This document shows positions 7,935 through 17,027 of a stretch of DNA of 64,000 bases, in pieces. This stretch comes from Rhodanobacter sp. L36 (GTDB taxonomy: Bacteria > Pseudomonadota > Gammaproteobacteria > Xanthomonadales > Rhodanobacteraceae). The notes beneath the pieces are model-generated. The model did not search any database and was not told where the DNA came from. It was given only the letters and a program-made list of their open reading frames with translations. The translations under genes and the position numbers were made by a program. Numbering within the stretch: position 1 is the stretch's first letter; each line of letters begins with the position of its first letter. Location of the stretch: NCBI RefSeq assembly GCF_009765755.1, contig NZ_LMUV01000011.1, positions 1,157,576 to 1,221,575 of the forward strand. Direction: 5' to 3'.

Positions 7935-8732
7935 TCAGACATCTGTTCCGTTGCGTCGGCGCCAGCGCACGACCTTGCGCCACAACCAGCGCCACAGCAG
8001 CAACAGGGGAAACGCGAGGATCAGGAACGGCAATCCATAGCCGAGCATGTCCATGGCATCGGACGTGCCTTCGGCCAGACGATCGCCCATGCCCGACAGC
8101 GAGAGGCGCAGACGCGAGCCACTGGAATTTTCGTCTGGCGGCACGAATTCCAGCGTAACCAGGTTCGTATCCAGCCGATGCTGCTGGCCGGCAGCCTGAC
8201 CTTCAAGAGCCTTGAGCTGGTTTTCCAGATCCGCCTGTTCCTTGCCGACCGTAATCAGATCTGCGACACCGAGGTCGCGACGCGCCGCGATGTCGCTCAA
8301 GCGCTGTTGCTGAGCCAGCAACAACGCCTGTTGTCGATGGTTGTCGCCAACGGCATCGGCAAGATCGTCCGCGCTGATGGTGTGCTGGCCCACTTGGCCG
8401 CCCTGCGCGGCCAACTTGATCAGAGGCGCCACGCCATCGGGAACAATGCGCAAACTGATGACGGAACTGCTGCCGCCCCATTGCAGCCGCAACAGATTGC
8501 AGGCGCCGAAGCGGGCCGTTTCGCAGGCCTGCCGAGTGAGTTCCACTTGTGCCGTGATCGATGCCGCCGGCAACACGAGTTGCACGTTGTGTTCGTAAGC
8601 GAGCATGGAGCCGGCGTGCTGTTTTTCACCGGTGACCGCCGCCTGCGGAGCACCCGTCACCTTCTTGGCGCAACCGGACGCCAGCAATACGACCAACGCG
8701 CATCCGACGGACCACGCGATTCCCTTCCTCAT
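7935..8732 (-). CDS. DUF4349 lipoprotein
   Basis: A 265-residue protein beginning with a lipoprotein signal and lipobox (LLASGC, Cys 21), then a DUF4349 body. The body contains a coiled coil (residues 130-180, LLLAQQQRLSDIAARRDLG and VGKEQADLENQLKALEGQ) and ends in one membrane helix (YGLPFLILAFPLLLLWRWLW) with a basic cytoplasmic tail. AGGAG lies eight bases before the ATG. The family is found in envelope contexts but has no proven biochemical role. Its gene precedes the ABC exporter gene on the same strand, which makes a shared envelope function possible. A lipid anchor combined with a C-terminal helix would tie both ends to the inner membrane. Confidence 0.85.
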   Translation of the reverse strand: MRKGIAWSVGCALVVLLASGCAKKVTGAPQAAVTGEKQHAGSMLAYEHNVQLVLPAASITAQVELTRQACETARFGACNLLRLQWGGSSSVISLRIVPDGVAPLIKLAAQGGQVGQHTISADDLADAVGDNHRQQALLLAQQQRLSDIAARRDLGVADLITVGKEQADLENQLKALEGQAAGQQHRLDTNLVTLEFVPPDENSSGSRLRLSLSGMGDRLAEGTSDAMDMLGYGLPFLILAFPLLLLWRWLWRKVVRWRRRNGTDV

Positions 8733-8796
8733 GCTTTTTTCTCCTGCATTGGGCGCTGCCGCATGCTACGCGAAATCCCGGGATTGAATTTGCCAC

Positions 8797-8824
8797 TTGC
8801 TTTAAAACATTCTTGCGATATATC
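8797..8824 (+). promoter_or_regulatory. Candidate promoter of the His-rich padR gene
   Basis: TTGCTT (8797-8802) and TATATC (8819-8824) are spaced by 16 bases and lie 33 bases upstream of the ATG at 8857. This resembles a sigma-70 promoter. Its -10 element overlaps the dyad at 8821-8844. Confidence 0.45.
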
Positions 8825-8844
8825 TTAGACACACTCTAATGATA
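8821..8844. promoter_or_regulatory. Imperfect dyad over the His-rich padR promoter
   Basis: TATC-TTAGA, a CACAC spacer, then TCTAA-T-GATA form an almost symmetric 24-base site with one inserted base. It overlaps the putative -10 box and the transcription start. It is the best candidate in the window for a PadR autoregulatory operator. Binding is inference. Confidence 0.45.
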
Positions 8845-8856
8845 CAGGATTCATCC

Positions 8857-9525
8857 ATGCGTCTCCACGACTTCTTCCATTCCATGCACCAGCGTCACCA
8901 CGAGCGTCACTTCGGTTTCGGCTTCGAAGACCGCGGTCATGACCGCGACCATCATCACGATCGCCACGCCGGCCGCGGCCCATTCGGTGGACATCGCGGC
9001 GGCGCCGATTTCTTCGGCGGCTGGGACGAGATGCGCGGCGGCGGCCGGCGTGGCGGTGGCCGCATGTTCGGCCACGGCGATCTCAAGCTGCTGCTGCTTA
9101 CGCTGATCGAGCAACAGCCGCGTCACGGCTATGAGTTGATCAAGATCATCGAAGACATGTTCCAGGGCCATTACACGCCGAGCCCGGGCGCGATCTATCC
9201 CACCCTCACGATGCTGGAGGAACTGGGCTACGCGCAGATCGAAAACGAACAGGGCAATCGCAAGCTCTACTCGATCACCGATGCCGGCCGCGCCTATCTC
9301 GAGGAAAACCGACCCGAAGTGGAAGCGGTGACCGCGCGCACCGAGCACAGCGCAAAGATGGCCGCGCGCATGGCTGCGCCGATGGCGATTCGCAAGGCGA
9401 TGCACGCGCTCAAGCATGCATTGCTGATGCGCGGTGCAAGCTGGGACAAGGCCGAAGGCCTGCGCGTGGCGGCCATCATCGAACGTGCCGCGAGTGACAT
9501 CGCCGCCGGTGATCGCGGTGAATGA
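8857..9525 (+). CDS. PadR regulator with His/Gly-rich metal-binding N-terminus (YqjI-like)
   Basis: A 222-residue protein from the ATG at 8857, preceded by AGGA at seven bases; an ATG at 8839 lacks a binding site. Residues 1-70 are extremely rich in His, Asp, Gly and Arg (HQRHHERHFGFGFED, HDRDHHHDRHAGRG, GGGRRGGGRMFGHG). A PadR winged helix follows (LKLLLLTLIEQQPRHGYELI, SPGAIYPTLTMLEELGYA, RKLYSITDAGRAYLEE) and then a helical dimerisation region. This is the layout of E. coli YqjI, a nickel/iron-responsive repressor. The predicted role is metal-responsive repression of itself and perhaps of the overlapping Fur-like gene. The metal bound cannot be read from the sequence. Confidence 0.88.
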   Translation: MRLHDFFHSMHQRHHERHFGFGFEDRGHDRDHHHDRHAGRGPFGGHRGGADFFGGWDEMRGGGRRGGGRMFGHGDLKLLLLTLIEQQPRHGYELIKIIEDMFQGHYTPSPGAIYPTLTMLEELGYAQIENEQGNRKLYSITDAGRAYLEENRPEVEAVTARTEHSAKMAARMAAPMAIRKAMHALKHALLMRGASWDKAEGLRVAAIIERAASDIAAGDRGE

Positions 9526-10006
9526 AACACCCGACGCACTCGGCGTCTGGGAGGCGCGATGCAAGGCGCACGGCCTGACGATCACGCCCTCGCGTCGCGC
9601 AATCCTCGCCGCGATGTTGCAAGGTGCGGGGACCGGCGATGCGGTGGCATGGTTGCTCGCCGCGCAGGAACACCACGCAGCCACAAGCCTCAATACCGTC
9701 TATCGCTTCCTGCGCGACATGGAGCAGCGCGGACTGGTCGACGTACAAGCCACGCCGCGCGCGCGATGTCGCTGGCGTCTGCGCAATCTATCGCCGACGA
9801 TCGAGGCCGACGACATGCTGCGGCAATTGCAGGCCTTTCTTCATGGCAGGGAAGTTCCCGGATTCGCAACGCCGATGGCCCCAGCCGAAACACTTTCGGT
9901 AGCGATCAGTTCGCCAGATGCTCCGCCCGCCTGGCATCTTCTTCAACGCATCGCCGAACGTCTCGGCTATGGGCTGATATTGCGTCGGATGCATTCTGCG
10001 TACTGA
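9518..10006 (+). CDS. Fur-family-like regulator lacking obvious metal sites
   Basis: About 162 residues from a GTG at 9518 that overlaps the upstream PadR stop; no better ATG exists apart from 9434, deep inside the PadR gene. The winged-helix part fits Fur: GLTITPSRRAILAAML, then HAATSLNTVYRFLRDMEQRGLV, matching the Fur pattern of arginine-containing helix and TVYR recognition helix. After it, the usual His/Cys zinc and iron ligands (HHDH, CxxC) are absent; the sequence reads RARCRWRLRN instead. The C-terminus (LGYGLILRRMHSAY) resembles only the end of Fur. It may be a degenerate Fur, metal-blind or a partner of the PadR protein. Start and function are uncertain. Confidence 0.65.
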   Translation: MNETPDALGVWEARCKAHGLTITPSRRAILAAMLQGAGTGDAVAWLLAAQEHHAATSLNTVYRFLRDMEQRGLVDVQATPRARCRWRLRNLSPTIEADDMLRQLQAFLHGREVPGFATPMAPAETLSVAISSPDAPPAWHLLQRIAERLGYGLILRRMHSAY

Positions 10007-10172
10007 TACAAAGCGGTTTTGTGATGGAATCGACCTGATCGCTAGGCCCGCGGTGAATCGGTGCTGAGCTGAAACCGCGTTTGCACACATAATTTTCCCA
10101 TCGTTGCGGTTATGTCTGTGGTTGAGGTGCTGTACGAACGCAGCGCGTACGACCACCAGCCGGAGCCGAGGG

Positions 10173-12347
10173 ATGAAACGCAGCCGCAAGATCGTCAGCT
10201 GGATCGTGGGCGTGTTGCTCACGCTTGTCATCGTGCTCGTTGTGGTGATCGCGCTGTTCGACTGGAACCGGCTCAAGCCGTTCATCGATGACAAGGTCAG
10301 CCAGGCGATTGGCCGTCCATTCGCCATCAACGGCGATCTCACTGTGGCATGGAAACGCGATCGTTCCGATGGATTCTGGCGTTCGCTGGTGCCGACACCG
10401 GAGTTCACGGCACGCAACATCACGGTGGCCAATCCCACGTGGGCGAGCCAGCCGCGATTTGCGCAACTCGATGCGCTGCGCTTCCGCCTGTCGCCGCTGC
10501 CGCTGCTCGCGCACCGCATCACCGTGCCGACCATGCAGCTGGTTCACCCCACCATCGATCTCGAACGCGACAAGCAGGCGCGAGCGACATGGGCATTTGA
10601 TTTCCCACAAAGCAATGCGCCTTCCACATGGAAACTCGACCTGCGCGAGATCGGCTTCGATCGCGGCAGCGTGTCGCTTGACGACGCAGCCAGCACGATC
10701 AAGCTGCAGGTCGCGATCGAGCCGTTGCAGGGTCCGATTCCCTACGATCAGATCGTCGCGCAGCAGTCGAGCGATGCACGTGCGCAAGCTGGCAGTTCTG
10801 CTGACGCGTCGGCCAAGACAGCGATGAGTCGCGCCGCCGACAAGGGCGAGAAAAACGAAACGGTGGGTCAGGCGAATAGTTCCACCGCCTATCTGTTCGG
10901 CTGGCAGGCGACCGGCAGTTACAAGACCGCGTCAATCCGTGGCAGCGGCAAGACCGGCGGCGTGCTCGCGTTGCAGAACGCCACCGACCCGTTTCCGGTG
11001 CAGGCCGACGTGCACATCGGCGATAGCCACATCGCGCTGGTCGGCACGCTCACTGACCCGGCGAATCTCGGCGCGCTCGACGTGCGCCTGTGGTTTTCCG
11101 GCTCGAGCATGGCCAAGCTCTACGCGATCACCGGCGTCACCCTGCCCGACACGCCGCCGTATTCGACCGAAGGCCATCTCAAGGCGCAACTCGGCAAGGC
11201 AAGTAGCCATTTCAGCTACCAGAATTTCCGGGGTCGCGTCGGCGGCAGCGATCTCGCCGGCAGTCTCGATTACGCGAGCGGCGGTGCGCGACCAACACTC
11301 AGCGGAACGATCCGTTCGCAGCTATTGCAGTTCGCCGACCTGGCGCCGCTGATCGGCGCAGATTCGAATGCCGAAAAGCAGCAGCGTGGGGACGGCACCA
11401 TGCAGCCCACCGACAAGGCGTTGCCGGTCGAGCCGTTCCGCACGGATCGCTGGAAGGCGATGGATGCGGATGTGCGATTCAGCGCGGCACACATTTCGCA
11501 CGGCCCGAGCCTGCCGATCGAATCGTTGAACACGCATCTGGTGATGACGAACGGCTTGCTGCAACTCGATCCGCTCAACTTCGGGCTCGCAGGCGGCAAC
11601 GTCACCAGCCGTATTCACCTGGATGGCGGACGCACGCCGATGCAGGGAACGCTGCGATTGGGCGCGCGGCATCTGAAACTCAAGCAGCTGTTCCCCGAAT
11701 TCGCACCGATGCAAACCAGCTTCGGTGAGATCAATGGCGATGCCGACCTTACCCTCGCCGGCAATTCAGTAGCGGCGCTGCTTGGCCAGGCCAACGGCGA
11801 ACTCAAGCTGCTGGTGAACGATGGCGCGATCAGCAAGACGTTGCTGGAAACCGCGGGCCTCAATGTCGGCAATATCGTCATCGGCAAATTGTTCGGCGAC
11901 AAGACGGTGAAGATCAACTGCGCCGCGTCGGATCTGGTTGCGACCAACGGCGTGTTCGATGCGCGCCTGTTCGTGTTCGACACGGCCGACGCCACCATCA
12001 ACGTGGATGGCACGGTGAACATGGCGACCGAAGCGCTGAAGCTCGACGTGGTTCCGCACACCAAGGGTTTTCGCATCTTTTCGCTGCGCTCGCCGCTGTA
12101 CGTCAAAGGCACATTGAAAAATCCCAACGTCGGCGTGCAGCCGGGCCCGCTGATCCTGCGCGGTGGCGGTGCGGTGGCACTCGCCGTGGTGGCGGCGCCG
12201 GTGGCCGCCTTGCTTGCGCTGGTTTCTCCCAATCGCAATGCGGAAGGAGAAAACACCTGTCGCATGGTGCTGGAGCAGATGAACAAACCCTCGCGTGCGA
12301 ATGCGGGCCAGGCGCCGATCAAGCCACAGGTGACGCCACACAAATAG
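10173..12347 (+). CDS. AsmA family protein
   Basis: A 724-residue protein starting at the ATG 10173 (MKRSRKIVSW), preceded by GAGGG. An N-terminal membrane anchor (IVGVLLTLVIVLVVVIALF) is followed by the AsmA signature segment DWNRLKPFIDDKVSQAIGRP and by the VPTPEFTARNITVANPTWA region. The long middle part should form the chorein-like beta-groove of the AsmA/VPS13 class. The AsmA C-terminal region covers residues 490-650 (LRLGARHLKLKQLFPEF, GEINGDADLTLAGNS). A hydrophobic GGGAVALAVVAAPVAALLALV stretch lies near the end. Such proteins act at the inner membrane and periplasm in phospholipid transport or outer-membrane assembly. It is transcribed alone. Confidence 0.9.
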   Translation: MKRSRKIVSWIVGVLLTLVIVLVVVIALFDWNRLKPFIDDKVSQAIGRPFAINGDLTVAWKRDRSDGFWRSLVPTPEFTARNITVANPTWASQPRFAQLDALRFRLSPLPLLAHRITVPTMQLVHPTIDLERDKQARATWAFDFPQSNAPSTWKLDLREIGFDRGSVSLDDAASTIKLQVAIEPLQGPIPYDQIVAQQSSDARAQAGSSADASAKTAMSRAADKGEKNETVGQANSSTAYLFGWQATGSYKTASIRGSGKTGGVLALQNATDPFPVQADVHIGDSHIALVGTLTDPANLGALDVRLWFSGSSMAKLYAITGVTLPDTPPYSTEGHLKAQLGKASSHFSYQNFRGRVGGSDLAGSLDYASGGARPTLSGTIRSQLLQFADLAPLIGADSNAEKQQRGDGTMQPTDKALPVEPFRTDRWKAMDADVRFSAAHISHGPSLPIESLNTHLVMTNGLLQLDPLNFGLAGGNVTSRIHLDGGRTPMQGTLRLGARHLKLKQLFPEFAPMQTSFGEINGDADLTLAGNSVAALLGQANGELKLLVNDGAISKTLLETAGLNVGNIVIGKLFGDKTVKINCAASDLVATNGVFDARLFVFDTADATINVDGTVNMATEALKLDVVPHTKGFRIFSLRSPLYVKGTLKNPNVGVQPGPLILRGGGAVALAVVAAPVAALLALVSPNRNAEGENTCRMVLEQMNKPSRANAGQAPIKPQVTPHK

Positions 12348-12445
12348 CGCGATGCATGCGCGATGTCGGCGTGCATCGTTCGACCGTTCGCCGTCGCGGA
12401 TCATTGCGACGCTAGAATGATGCATCGTCTTTTCGCGAATTTCTC

Positions 12446-13375
12446 ATGCAGCCTGCCAGCAAAGCCCGACTGCAGATTCACGCGTGCGTGTTGCTATGGG
12501 GTTTCACCGCGATTCTTGGCAAGCTGATCACGCTGCCGGCGCTGCCGCTGGTGTGGTGGCGCATGCTGCCCGTCGCGCTCGCGTTGCTGCTGATGCCGAA
12601 GGTGTGGCGGGGATTGATCGCGATGCCGTCGCGCTTGCGCTGGGCTTATGCGGGTATTGGCGTGCTGGTGTCGCTGCACTGGCTGACTTTCTACGCCGCG
12701 ATCAAATTATCCAATGCGTCGGTCGGCGCGACCTGCATTGCGCTCGGGCCCGTATTCCTCTCGCTGATCGAGCCGTGGATCGCGCGCAGGAAATTCGACC
12801 CGCGCGAATTGATGATCGGCATCGCGGTCGTGCCGGGCGTGGCGCTGGTCGTCGGTGGTGTGCCTGCCGGCATGCGCATCGGCATTGCGGTCGGTGCGTG
12901 TTCGGCCTTGCTGGTCGCGTTGTTCAGTTCGCTCAACAAGCGGCTCGTGGATCACGGCGATCCATTGACCGTGACGTGCATCGAACTCGGCACCGGTACG
13001 TTGTTTCTCACCGCATTGGCGCCGCTGCTGCCGCATGCGGGCGCCATTTTTCCGCTGCCCGATGCGCACGATGCGTGGATGCTGCTGGCGCTGTCGTTCG
13101 GCTGCACGTTGCTGCCGTTTGCGCTCGCTCTGGTGGCGTTGCGTCACCTCAGTGCGTTCGGCACGCAGATGGTGACCAACCTCGAACCGGTGTACGCGAT
13201 CGTGCTTGCGATCGTGCTGCTCGGCGAACAGCACGAACTCGGCGTTCGCTTCTATCTCGGTGTGGCGGTGATCCTCGCTGCGGTGTTCGTGCATCCGCTG
13301 CTCAGCCGTGCGCAGGGCAACACGGAACAACCGGAACTGCTCGGCACCGCCGAAAGCCACAGCGTTGTCGAGTGA
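12446..13375 (+). CDS. DMT superfamily (EamA) transporter
   Basis: A 309-residue integral membrane protein with ten predicted helices arranged as two EamA repeats. The first starts with CVLLWGFTAILGKLI and the second with ACSALLVALFSSLNKRLVD. The motif LEPVYAIVLAIVLLGEQ near the end is typical of the family. EamA carriers export amino acids or other small metabolites; the substrate is not predictable. No strong ribosome-binding site is visible before the ATG. The stop codon (13373-13375) directly touches the reverse stop of the next gene (13376), so the convergent coding regions have no intergenic base. Confidence 0.9.
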   Translation: MQPASKARLQIHACVLLWGFTAILGKLITLPALPLVWWRMLPVALALLLMPKVWRGLIAMPSRLRWAYAGIGVLVSLHWLTFYAAIKLSNASVGATCIALGPVFLSLIEPWIARRKFDPRELMIGIAVVPGVALVVGGVPAGMRIGIAVGACSALLVALFSSLNKRLVDHGDPLTVTCIELGTGTLFLTALAPLLPHAGAIFPLPDAHDAWMLLALSFGCTLLPFALALVALRHLSAFGTQMVTNLEPVYAIVLAIVLLGEQHELGVRFYLGVAVILAAVFVHPLLSRAQGNTEQPELLGTAESHSVVE

Positions 13376-16288
13376 TCAACTTGCCAGTCGTTCGGCCACG
13401 ACCCGATCGCGGCCGCTGTGCTTGGCCAGGTACAACGCAGCGTCGGCACGCCGTATGAGTTCTTCCACCGTTGCCGCTTCGTTGCCGATCCAGACCAGGC
13501 CGATGCTCAACGTCACGGTGAATTTTTTTCCTTCCCACACATGCGGCACCGCGCTCACCTGCGCCTGGATGCCGCGCATGCGTTGTTCGGCGTCGACCTT
13601 GTTGATGCCCGGCAGCAGCATCAGGATTTCCTCGCCGCCGTAGCGGCCGAGTCGGTCATCGTTGCGTACATGCGACTGCAGGTGTCGCGCGATGGACAAC
13701 AGGGCCGCATCGCCCGCCTGATGACCGTAGGTGTCGTTGATGCGCTTGAAGTGATCCGCATCGATCAACGCGACCGCCAACCCCGGCTGTGCGGGCGCGG
13801 GTTCCAGCTGCGCGGCCAGCTCATCGAGAATCGCGCTACGGTTGTACAGGCCGGTAAGGCCGTCGTGCGTTGCCTGGTAGTAGAGGCGTGTCCGCGCGAT
13901 TTCGAGCGCCTGTTTTTCTTCGGTGAGCTCCGCGGTGCGGCCATTCACCATGGTTTCCAGCCGGCGATTCTGACGCAGCAGTCGACGCGAATAACCACGC
14001 CAGATCGCCGCGACCGCAAGTATCAGCAGCAGTACTTCGAGCAGCGTGGCCCATGCACTGCGCCACCATGGCGATGGAATGCGAAAGTCGAAATAGCTCG
14101 GTGGCGAGCGCACGCGGCGGTCGTCGTCGATAGCCTGGATCTCGAGGCGATACTCGTCGGGCGACAGGCCCGTGAGGTTGATGACGCTGGACGAGGTCTC
14201 CACCCAGTCCGATCCCTGCAAGCGGTATCGATAAGTCGGCGTGCCGCCAGACGAACTGCCGAGCAGCGCGAAATGTACCGTGAGTGGTGCCCGATGGCCT
14301 TCAATGCGCACGTCATCGCCTTCGCGAACCGGCACGTCGCCGTGGGTCACCGAGGTCACCACGACCTTGCGCGGATTCGGCGCGATCATCGCTTCCGGCC
14401 GCAGCACGTGACTGACGCCAATGGCCGAACCGATCCAGACCGAACCGTCGGCGTCTTCGTAAAACGAGTTCTGGTCGGTCTCGTCCCACAACAGGCCTTC
14501 GTCGCGCGACATATGTGTCCAGGCGTTGCCATCGAAGATATCCACGCCCCCACCACCGCCGATCCAGATCAGGCCGCGATGGTCGCGGCGAATGAAATAG
14601 GCGAGTGATTTGTCCAGCCAGGTATCGGCGACGTGCGCGATGACGAGTTCGTCGTCGTGCACGCGGGCGCGAAAAATGCCCGGCTCATTGGCGCCGAGCC
14701 ACAGGCCTGCGTCGCTGCCGACTGCCACGGCGCTGAAGCCCGATGCGACGATGACGTGCCCCGTCTCCATGTGTGTCCAGTGTTCGCCTGCGTAACGCAG
14801 CACGCCTTCGTTGCAGGCAAACCACAGCGTGCCGTCGTCGCCCTCGGCGATGTCCGAGCATTGCTGGTCGGTGGTCTGCGCAGGAGGCATTCGCACTGCG
14901 GCTGCGCCAGTACTGTCGATGCGGTAGATGCCGTCCACCGTGCCGATCCACAAACGTCCACGCTTGTCGAAGTGCAGCACTTTCACGAAGGCCGGCAGCT
15001 GCGCAGCCAGCGCGGTGCGCCCGGTGCGCGGGTCGTAACGCAGCACGCGATGGTCGTAGAGCCCAGCCCAGATCGCGCCATCGGATGCCTTGGCAAGTGC
15101 GAGTACCTGCCGCGGCGGCGGCGTGGTTTGCAAAGGCCACGTTTGCAAACGTGTCTGCCCGTCGGCCAGCGTGCTTCCGCCGAGTTCATTGCCGAACCAC
15201 ATGTGGCTGGCATCGACCCGCAGGATCGACCAGTTCGGCACACTGTCGAAACCCTGCTCACGTGCCCAGCCTTCGACCAGACCGTAGCCGTTCCAGCGCG
15301 AAATGCCGCGTCCGTACGTACCCAGCCACAACGTGCCCTGCGTGTCGAAAAGCAATGCGGTGATGCCGATGTCCGGCAATCCGTTGTGCCGATCCATGGT
15401 GGTCCAACTTGCACCATCCCAACGCGCAAGACCGTCGTTGGTGGAAGTGAGCACGCGCCCTTGCGCGTCCTCGATCAGGGTTCCGTTGTCGTTGACCACG
15501 TCCATGCTGGTCTGCGGCACGTCGCGCTCGACGAACTGCGTAGCGCCGGCCGGCAGTGCGCGCACGTGATGCACGCCGCGCAGCCACAACGTGCCGCGAT
15601 GATCCACCAGCATGCCGGACCAGTTGTCCGCCGGCACACCTCGCGCCGGCCCGAGCAACGCAATGTTGCCGCTTGCATCGATCTCGCATAACGACGTGCC
15701 GCAACCAAGCCACACGCGATCGTGCGATGCATACACTGAGGTGATGCTGCGCAAGGCCGGGTAACGTGCCAGTTGTTGCGCACTGAATCGCGGTTGCAGA
15801 TGCGGCGAGCCATTTACACCGGCCGACAGCACCATCAGTTGATCATCGCGGACCAGCAGCAACGTGCCGTCGTCGAGCGCCGCCATCTGCCGGCCGACAT
15901 CGACAACCAGCGGCTTGCCGTCGGGCAGCACGCTGTCGAAATGCAGTCCGTCGCCCACGCGCAAACCCGACTGGGTTGCCACCCAAAGGCGACCGATGCG
16001 CGGGTTCTGCGCGAGTGCCGTGACGTATTCGCCCTTGTCGAAGCCCTGCGTATGTTCCATGCGCTCGAAGCGACCGCCGTCGAAGCGATACAAACCGATC
16101 TCGGTGCCTGCCCACACAAAGCCGCGCCGATCCTGCAGCAACGCGGTGACAGTGAGGCTTTCGAGGCCGGCGCGGCGGTCGTACGTCTGCAGGGAATACT
16201 GCTGCGCTTTCGCCGGCAGGCTCATCCACAACAGCAGCGCCGCGAACAACGCGAGCAGACCACGCTCCTTGCACCACATCGACGCCAT
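13376..16288 (-). CDS. Beta-propeller sensor diguanylate cyclase
   Basis: A 970-residue protein. A signal or anchor (LLALFAALLLWMSLPAKA) leads to a large periplasmic part of about a dozen two-component-regulator-propeller repeats, such as GFVWAGTEIGLYRFDG, GTLWLGTYGRGISRWNG, GRLWIGTVDGIYRID and GLIWIGGGGGVDIFDG. A Y_Y_Y domain follows (TYRYRLQGSDWVE to YRLEIQAIDDD). A membrane helix (LLEVLLLILAVAAIW), a coiled coil and a GGDEF domain complete it. The active-site loop is GGEEI, and RNDD lies exactly five residues before it, so the inhibitory I-site is kept. It should make cyclic di-GMP in response to a periplasmic ligand. It lacks histidine kinase domains. Confidence 0.95.
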   Translation of the reverse strand: MASMWCKERGLLALFAALLLWMSLPAKAQQYSLQTYDRRAGLESLTVTALLQDRRGFVWAGTEIGLYRFDGGRFERMEHTQGFDKGEYVTALAQNPRIGRLWVATQSGLRVGDGLHFDSVLPDGKPLVVDVGRQMAALDDGTLLLVRDDQLMVLSAGVNGSPHLQPRFSAQQLARYPALRSITSVYASHDRVWLGCGTSLCEIDASGNIALLGPARGVPADNWSGMLVDHRGTLWLRGVHHVRALPAGATQFVERDVPQTSMDVVNDNGTLIEDAQGRVLTSTNDGLARWDGASWTTMDRHNGLPDIGITALLFDTQGTLWLGTYGRGISRWNGYGLVEGWAREQGFDSVPNWSILRVDASHMWFGNELGGSTLADGQTRLQTWPLQTTPPPRQVLALAKASDGAIWAGLYDHRVLRYDPRTGRTALAAQLPAFVKVLHFDKRGRLWIGTVDGIYRIDSTGAAAVRMPPAQTTDQQCSDIAEGDDGTLWFACNEGVLRYAGEHWTHMETGHVIVASGFSAVAVGSDAGLWLGANEPGIFRARVHDDELVIAHVADTWLDKSLAYFIRRDHRGLIWIGGGGGVDIFDGNAWTHMSRDEGLLWDETDQNSFYEDADGSVWIGSAIGVSHVLRPEAMIAPNPRKVVVTSVTHGDVPVREGDDVRIEGHRAPLTVHFALLGSSSGGTPTYRYRLQGSDWVETSSSVINLTGLSPDEYRLEIQAIDDDRRVRSPPSYFDFRIPSPWWRSAWATLLEVLLLILAVAAIWRGYSRRLLRQNRRLETMVNGRTAELTEEKQALEIARTRLYYQATHDGLTGLYNRSAILDELAAQLEPAPAQPGLAVALIDADHFKRINDTYGHQAGDAALLSIARHLQSHVRNDDRLGRYGGEEILMLLPGINKVDAEQRMRGIQAQVSAVPHVWEGKKFTVTLSIGLVWIGNEAATVEELIRRADAALYLAKHSGRDRVVAERLAS

Positions 16289-16413
16289 CTCCCTTCATGC
16301 CAGCCAACACCCTTGCGGTGTGCTTCGATGAAGCACGCATTGTGCCAGGCAAGATTCCGGACGCGCACCGGAAACATCGTGGCGGCGATGACCATGCCGC
16401 AGGCTACCGATGT

Positions 16414-16989
16414 TTACAGATGGGTCGAACCGGCACTGGCCGGTGCGGATTGCGGCGCATGGTCCATGTCCATGTCGTCGTCCGGCGGCGCTCTGGCGAC
16501 GATGGCCCGATATCCGGCAGGCGTCAGCGTCGGCAGCCTTTGCAGAAACGCCACCATGCTCCAGATCGTGGCGTCGTCATGGCTGCCGCCCCACGCCGGC
16601 ATCGCGCTCATCTTGATGCCGTGCTTGATGGTCCAGAACGCCGCCCGCGGATCGATGGGACGCGAGCGCGAAAAGTCCGGAGGCTGCGGGTACAGACCAG
16701 GGCGCAGCTCCGTGCCGGCCGTGCCCGGCGCGAGATGGCAACCCGTGCACATGGCCGCGTACTGGCCGGCGCCCTTGAGGATCACCTGCTCGTCCCCGAG
16801 GTTGGCGGGTATCGCGATATCGCGCGCGTGGTGCTCGACCGAGCGCTGGCGAAGCATTTGCAGCATGGCGAATACGGCGGTCGAGTGCGGGCTGTCCGCG
16901 CCGATGTCGTACTCGCCAGACCAGACCAGACCGACAACACCCAGACCGATGATCACGAAGAGAATGATGAATGCCGCAATGAATTTCAT
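16414..16989 (-). CDS. c-type cytochrome at the end of the copper operon
   Basis: A 191-residue protein from the ATG at 16989. A single N-terminal helix (FIAAFIILFVIIGLGVVGLVW) anchors it to the membrane. The haem-binding motif is CTGCH, about residue 82, and the likely methionine ligand is in KMSAMPAWGG. The haem-proximal text AGQYAAMCTGCHLAPG fits a class I cytochrome. The C-terminus is unusual, ending in a Met/Asp/His-rich tail (PPDDDMDMDHAP), similar to copper-binding tails in the operon. The gene begins 38 bases after copB on the same strand, so it should be cotranscribed with copLAB. It may pass electrons to or from the copper oxidase system; this is inference. Confidence 0.85.
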   Translation of the reverse strand: MKFIAAFIILFVIIGLGVVGLVWSGEYDIGADSPHSTAVFAMLQMLRQRSVEHHARDIAIPANLGDEQVILKGAGQYAAMCTGCHLAPGTAGTELRPGLYPQPPDFSRSRPIDPRAAFWTIKHGIKMSAMPAWGGSHDDATIWSMVAFLQRLPTLTPAGYRAIVARAPPDDDMDMDHAPQSAPASAGSTHL

Positions 16990-17027
16990 GGAAGGTCCAC
17001 CAGGTTGAATGACAGGGTGCCAGTGCT

